A DNA stretch of 64,000 nucleotides from the NCBI GenBank assembly GCA_041685735.1, contig JAWLFE010000011.1:14398-78397 (forward strand). The letters run 5' to 3'. The first letter of the stretch is position 1. Every line of letters begins with the position of its first letter. Shown in pieces: positions 60,457 to 64,000 of the stretch. Under the pieces are notes generated by a model. That model was not told the origin of the DNA. It did no database searches and saw only the letters and a list, made by a program, of their open reading frames with translations. This stretch comes from CSSed11-175R1 sp041685735. GTDB taxonomy: Bacteria; Actinomycetota; Nitriliruptoria; Nitriliruptorales; Nitriliruptoraceae. Both the position numbers and the translations under genes were made by a program.

Positions 60457-60588
60457 ATGGCGGAACCGGACCGGCGTGGGAGACCAGCGTGGGAGGCCGC
60501 GGCGCCGGACGGCGTCGACGCGGCGGTCGAGGCCACCGCCCGGGACATCCAGCGCCTGCTGGCTCGTTCGCCTGAGGAGTGGACCTGA
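60457..60588 (+). CDS. possible 43-residue small protein
   Basis: ATG 60457 to TGA 60588, one base before the next ATG. Sequence is acidic/Ala-rich, with an amphipathic segment VEATARDIQRLLARSPEEW. A TACGGT directly precedes the ATG, which would put the transcript start inside the frame. That argues against translation from this ATG. Weak. Confidence 0.25.
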   Translation: MAEPDRRGRPAWEAAAPDGVDAAVEATARDIQRLLARSPEEWT

Positions 60589-60589
60589 C

Positions 60590-61210
60590 ATGATCGATCA
60601 CCTGGTGTACGCGGTCCCCGACCTACAGGCGGGCGCCGAAGCCGTCGCGGCGAGACTGGCGGCGGCACCCGCACCCGGTGGCTCGCACCCGTCGTGGGGG
60701 ACCGCCAACGTGCTGCTGGGGCTCGGAGGACGCTGCTACCTCGAGGTGGTGGCTCCCGACCCTGACCTGCCGCCACCGGACGGACCGCGCCCGTTCGGCC
60801 TGGACGGGGTGGTCACACCCGCCCTGGCGGCCTGGTGTGTGGAGCCGCCGGACCTCGACGCTGCGGTCGCCGCGGTCCGCGCCGCCGGGTACGACAGCAG
60901 CGATCCGGTCGAGATGTCGCGGCGCACGCCCGGTGGCGAAGTGCTCACCTGGCGGTTGGCGCTCCCGGTGAGCCCGGAACCGCCGGCCGAGGTGGTGCCG
61001 TTCCTGATCGACTGGGGTTCGACCCCCCACCCCGGCCACAGCGCCCCGAGCCGTGTGACCCTGACGAGCCTGTCCGCGGAGCACCCGGACCCGGCGTCGG
61101 TCCGCGGTGTCCTCGACGCACTGGAGCTCGACCTGGCGATCGCCGAAGGACCGGCCCCCGCCCTGATCGCCGTGTTCGACACGGATGCGGGGCGCGTCGA
61201 GCTGCGCTGA
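60590..61210 (+). CDS. glyoxalase-like (VOC fold) protein
   Basis: 206 residues from ATG 60590. Matches the Glyoxalase-like family (PF13468 type): MIDHLVYAVPDLQAGAEAVA at the start (the HLVYAVPDL first strand), LLGLGGRCYLEVVAPDPDLP, and a second bab repeat in the C-terminal half (HSAPSRVTLTSLSAEHPDP). Metal-binding residues would be His4 and Glu near 52. No substrate can be named. Cytoplasmic. Confidence 0.8.
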   Translation: MIDHLVYAVPDLQAGAEAVAARLAAAPAPGGSHPSWGTANVLLGLGGRCYLEVVAPDPDLPPPDGPRPFGLDGVVTPALAAWCVEPPDLDAAVAAVRAAGYDSSDPVEMSRRTPGGEVLTWRLALPVSPEPPAEVVPFLIDWGSTPHPGHSAPSRVTLTSLSAEHPDPASVRGVLDALELDLAIAEGPAPALIAVFDTDAGRVELR

Positions 61211-61212
61211 TC

Positions 61213-61240
61213 GGGCCCGCGCGACCCCGCGCGCGGACCC
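61213..61240. terminator. bidirectional hairpin between convergent genes
   Basis: GGGCCCGCGC and GCGCGGACCC, one mismatch, eight-base loop, between the glyoxalase-like gene and the GerMN gene. Confidence 0.5.
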
Positions 61241-61269
61241 GTGGTGTGGGCGTGACCGCAGCTGTGGCG

Positions 61270-62235
61270 TCAGCCGACCTCGATCGTCCGGCTGCTGACG
61301 AACCGCGGCCGTCCCTCGCCGTCCGACGGATCGGGCTCCTCGACCTCCACGGTGTAGGTGCCGGGTTCCGACAGCCGCACGGTGTGTTCCCACGTGCCGC
61401 GCCCCGGTGCACCCTCGCTGGCCGTCGTGAACGTGTCCTCCACGACCTCGCCGTCAGCATCCAGGACCCGGATGAGCACGGTGGCCTCGAAGACCGTCGC
61501 CTGCCCACCCAGCAGGACCTCACCGGTGTCCGCGGTCGCGCCGTCGGGTCCCATCGGGGGTGTGGTGATCGTGATCGGCGACAGGGCGAACGGATCCGGT
61601 TCGATCGGCTGCGAGTAGTCGACGTGGCCCCACAGCCCGTCGATCGGCTCGCCGTCGATCCACAGCGTCACGGCGTCGACGGTGTCGAACGCGGTGGCCG
61701 TGTGGGCCAGCTGGTTGGTGAAGGCGACCTCCTGGGCGGAGGCACCGCCCGCTTCAGCGAGCTCTCCGGAGACGTCCACGGTGAGGACCCCGTCGTCGAG
61801 GTCGACGTCCAGGACCTCCACCCCCTCGGGGACGAGTGAGGTCAGGCCGGGGTCATGGGGCTCGGCGGTGAACAGCAGCTCCATGGCCGCACGCGCCACA
61901 GCGAGGGTCTCTTCCTCCAGCTGGTGGCGTTCGGGCTCGACCCAGAAGCCGGAGGCGTCGGAGCGGATGAAGTAGACCTCGACGAACGGGAGGTCCTCGG
62001 CGTCCTCGTCAGGATCGTCGCTGCGGTCGGTCTCCGGTGCCGTGGCCTCGTCGCTCCCATCGGCGGCGTCATCGTCGGGATCGTCCGCGTCGGGATCGTC
62101 CGCGGTGTCCGACTCGGTGGTCGTGTCATCGGGGGCCGGGTCCTCGGGCTCGGAGCTCTGCCCGCACGCCTGGGCGCCGACCAGGACCACCGCCAGCAGG
62201 AGCACGGACAGCCGCCACGGATGCTCGGTTCGCAT
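61270..62235 (-). CDS. GerMN/Gmad2-domain lipoprotein
   Basis: 321 residues from ATG 62235. Signal with lipid-attachment Cys24 (VLVGAQAC; position -3 is Ala, so a slightly atypical lipobox). Residues 27-80 are an Asp/Glu/Thr-rich linker. GerMN domain at about 82-205 (FVEVYFIRSDASGFWVEPE, AAMELLFTAEPHDPGLTSL, LDVDLDDGVLTVDVSGEL); Gmad2 immunoglobulin-like domain at about 220-318 (ITITTPPMGP, VLLGGQATVFEATVLIRV). Such proteins are found at the cell surface of spore-formers and actinobacteria. Divergent from the metallo-beta-lactamase gene. Confidence 0.86.
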   Translation of the reverse strand: MRTEHPWRLSVLLLAVVLVGAQACGQSSEPEDPAPDDTTTESDTADDPDADDPDDDAADGSDEATAPETDRSDDPDEDAEDLPFVEVYFIRSDASGFWVEPERHQLEEETLAVARAAMELLFTAEPHDPGLTSLVPEGVEVLDVDLDDGVLTVDVSGELAEAGGASAQEVAFTNQLAHTATAFDTVDAVTLWIDGEPIDGLWGHVDYSQPIEPDPFALSPITITTPPMGPDGATADTGEVLLGGQATVFEATVLIRVLDADGEVVEDTFTTASEGAPGRGTWEHTVRLSEPGTYTVEVEEPDPSDGEGRPRFVSSRTIEVG

Positions 62236-62314
62236 GATCGGGCCTTTCCCAAGGTCGCAGAGGTCGCAGGGCAGGTCCCACGCGCCAGGAGTGTGCCCGT
62301 GTGCGTGTGACCCC

Positions 62315-62370
62315 TCACCCGGTCAGACGTACCGGGTGACGCCCGGGTTGCATCCCGGGCGCGGTAGCGT
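62315..62370. promoter_or_regulatory. two adjacent inverted repeats and -10 before the metallo-beta-lactamase gene
   Basis: TCACCCGGT/ACCGGGTGA (62315-62323, 62331-62339) and GCCCGGG/CCCGGGC (62341-62347, 62354-62360) are both perfect, one base apart. The -10 TAGCGT (62365-62370) follows after four bases, so the second repeat covers the -35 position. Confidence 0.5.
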
Positions 62371-62458
62371 CGCAGGTGCGGTCCGCGTGCGGTCCGTGGG
62401 TGGTGCGTGTGTTGTCCGCGCGCCAGCCGCACCCTCGACCCGGCAGCAGGAGGATCTC

Positions 62459-63199
62459 GTGACCGACCGGTTCGTGCTCGGAGCGCCGCTCGGGCGGTGG
62501 CAGACCAACTGTTACCTGATCGGCGACCACGATCGGGGGACCGGGGTCATCATCGACCCGGGTGAACACGGTGCCGCGCAGGTGCCGACGATGCTCGACC
62601 AGGCGCAGGTCACCTGCGAGGCGATCCTGCTGACGCACGGCCACCTCGATCACCTGTGGGCCGTGCCGTCCCTGGCGCGGGACCTCGATGTGCCGGTGCT
62701 CCTGCACGCCGACGATCGCTGGCTGTGGGACGATCCGGCCGCCGCGTTCGGTGCCCCGCCGGAGCTCCTGGCCACCGAGTTCGGACTCGAATGGGACCCC
62801 CCGACCGATCACCTCGACACGGTTGCCGACCGGCAGACGATCGGGTTCGCCGGCATCGACTTCGACGTCCGGCACAACCCCGGCCACACCCCGGGCCACG
62901 TCACCTACCTCGGCCGTGACCTGGCGGGCGCACCGATCGGCTTCGCGATGGGCCAGGCCGACGAGGGCACGCAGGACGTGCTGTTCTCCGGGGACCTCAT
63001 CTTCGCCGGTTCGATCGGCCGGACCGATTTCCCCCGGGGGTCGATGGAGCAGATGTTCGACTCCCTGGTCGACACCGTGCTCGCCCTCGAGGACGACACG
63101 CTGATCCTCGCCGGGCACGGCCCCGACACCACGGTCGGGCGGGAACGCGCGACCAACCCCTTCCTGCACGAAGCGGCCGCGCGCCGCGACCGGAGCTGA
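62459..63199 (+). CDS. MBL-fold hydrolase (glyoxalase II-like)
   Basis: 246 residues from GTG 62459 with AGGAGG five bases upstream. Zn-binding metallo-beta-lactamase fold: THGHLDH (first site), HNPGHTPGH, SGDLIFAGSIGRTDFPRG and LAGHGPDTTVG. Matches Rv2581c, found in the same place before hisS, annotated as hydroxyacylglutathione hydrolase-like. The thiol it serves in actinobacteria is probably mycothiol or another; inferred. Confidence 0.88.
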   Translation: MTDRFVLGAPLGRWQTNCYLIGDHDRGTGVIIDPGEHGAAQVPTMLDQAQVTCEAILLTHGHLDHLWAVPSLARDLDVPVLLHADDRWLWDDPAAAFGAPPELLATEFGLEWDPPTDHLDTVADRQTIGFAGIDFDVRHNPGHTPGHVTYLGRDLAGAPIGFAMGQADEGTQDVLFSGDLIFAGSIGRTDFPRGSMEQMFDSLVDTVLALEDDTLILAGHGPDTTVGRERATNPFLHEAAARRDRS

Positions 63200-63206
63200 G
63201 GCCCAC

Positions 63207-64000
63207 GTGACCAGCATCGACGCGAACCCGCCGTCCGGCACCCGCGACTACCTGCCCGCCGAGGTGGTCCGCCGCGAACGTGCCTTCACCACCATCCGCG
63301 ACGCCTTCCACCGGCACGGCTTCGAGCCGCTCGACACCCCGGCGTTCGAACGTCTGGACGTGCTCACCGGCAAGTACGGCGAGGAGGGTGACCAGCTCAT
63401 CTTCAAGATCCTGCGGCGAGGTGATCACGAAGCCTCCGGCGATGCGGATCTCGCGCTGCGCTACGACCTCACCGTGCCGTTGGCGCGGGTCGCGGCGCGC
63501 TACGGCTCGCAGCTGCCGACGCCGTTCAAGCGCTACCACATCGCGCCCGTCTGGCGGGCCGACCGTCCCGGCAAGGGCCGCTTCCGCGAGTTCTTCCAGT
63601 GCGACCTCGACACGGTCGGATCGGACTCGCTGGTCGCGGACGCCGCGACGATCCAGGCGGTCGCCGACGTGCTGGACCGCCTGGGGCTCAGCGGGTTCCG
63701 GATCCAGCTCAACGCCCGCCCCGCGCTGGCGGGGCTGATCGAGGCCTACGGGGTGCCCGCTGAGCTCGAGGGCTCCGCCCTGGTCGCGCTCGACAAGCTC
63801 GACAAGGTCGGTGCCGACGGGGTGGCGCGGGAACTGGTGGAACGCGGGGTGCCGCAGGCCGCGATCGAGGCGCTCACCGGCGACCTGGGTTCGAACGACC
63901 TGGCCGGCGCGGTCCGCGAGCGGTTGGCGTCGACCGAGCGGGGCCGCGACGGCCTGGTACAGGTCGACCGGGTCCTGGAACTCGTCGGCGAGGTGCCCGG
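63207..64000 (+). CDS. hisS: histidyl-tRNA synthetase (3' end cut by window edge)
   Basis: 264 codons from GTG 63207, still open at the edge. Class II synthetase: PPSGTRDYLPAEVVRRE, LALRYDLTVPLARVAARYG (motif 1 and His-A region; LRYDLT, not the LRPEGT of E. coli type), YHIAPVWRADRPGKGRFREF (motif 2), QCDLDTVGSDSLVAD. The LRYDLT form belongs to the second bacterial/eukaryotic-like HisRS group. Follows the metallo-beta-lactamase gene by seven bases as in M. tuberculosis. Confidence 0.92.
   Translation, partial: MTSIDANPPSGTRDYLPAEVVRRERAFTTIRDAFHRHGFEPLDTPAFERLDVLTGKYGEEGDQLIFKILRRGDHEASGDADLALRYDLTVPLARVAARYGSQLPTPFKRYHIAPVWRADRPGKGRFREFFQCDLDTVGSDSLVADAATIQAVADVLDRLGLSGFRIQLNARPALAGLIEAYGVPAELEGSALVALDKLDKVGADGVARELVERGVPQAAIEALTGDLGSNDLAGAVRERLASTERGRDGLVQVDRVLELVGEVP

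Noticed and set aside
1..64000. CRISPR arrays, defence islands, transposons or prophage
   Set aside because: No regularly spaced repeats of suitable length, no cas, restriction, transposase or integrase genes were seen. The Cas4-like cysteines at 24217-25206 are not in a cas setting.

Overview
The window is a GC-rich scaffold segment (very many GTG starts, 4-base ATGA/GTGA gene overlaps, few TA dinucleotides outside promoters). It carries the phosphatidylinositol/PIM genes pgsA, a PIM acyltransferase and a PimA-type glycosyltransferase between thrS and ruvCAB. This layout and chemistry are characteristic of Actinomycetota. Genes for the osmolyte glucosylglycerol suggest a halotolerant lineage; an affiliation near Nitriliruptoria is only a guess. 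The sequence is a draft: three runs of exactly 100 N interrupt it (19795-19894, 33652-33751, 35809-35908), and the genes at both ends (dusB, hisS) are cut.

Layout. 1-14.5 kb: dusB, a cytoplasmic BtuF-like protein, an alpha/beta hydrolase, an LLM flavoenzyme facing a solo Smr protein, an NTF2-like protein, a glucosylglycerol pair (HAD phosphatase plus GgpS), a lactate permease, a DUF222/HNH (13E12-type) gene with a leaderless promoter, an enoyl-CoA hydratase, and cobS with a histidine phosphatase. 14.9-25.2 kb: gltB, a coiled-coil M23 peptidase, korAB and a Cas4/AddB-like Fe-S nuclease. 25.2-36 kb: a PNPOx-like protein, a HIRAN protein, a VanW/G5 cell-wall protein divergent from a second M23 peptidase, an orphan zinc anti-sigma factor, a Na/Pi symporter with a PhoU-like protein, a gapped SulP transporter, tRNA-Val(CAC), an ATP-grasp enzyme and a NUDIX hydrolase. 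36.2-39.5 kb: a coupled pair made of an unrecognised protein and a PYROXD2-like flavoprotein, plus a small membrane protein.

39.8-64 kb is the conserved actinobacterial information-processing and envelope block, in the same order as Mycobacterium tuberculosis Rv2614c to Rv2580c: thrS, HIT, pgsA, PIM acyltransferase, pimA, (DUF3048 lipoprotein), pdxS, pdxT, (adenosine deaminase), yebC, ruvC, ruvA, ruvB, yajC, (HD hydrolase), secD, secF, apt, relA, (small genes, GerMN lipoprotein), metallo-beta-lactamase, hisS. Genes in brackets are additions relative to the mycobacterial order as I remember it.

Regulation. Most genes are preceded by a TANNNT hexamer (TACGCT, TAGGCT, TAGCGT, TACCGT and similar), a -10 element without an obvious -35. 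The most structured non-coding stretches are the long leader of the glucosylglycerol genes, the region upstream of the Na/Pi symporter (15-codon ORF, 14-bp hairpin, 9-bp inverted repeat), and the two back-to-back inverted repeats upstream of the metallo-beta-lactamase gene. I saw no CRISPR array, transposase, integrase, prophage or rRNA.
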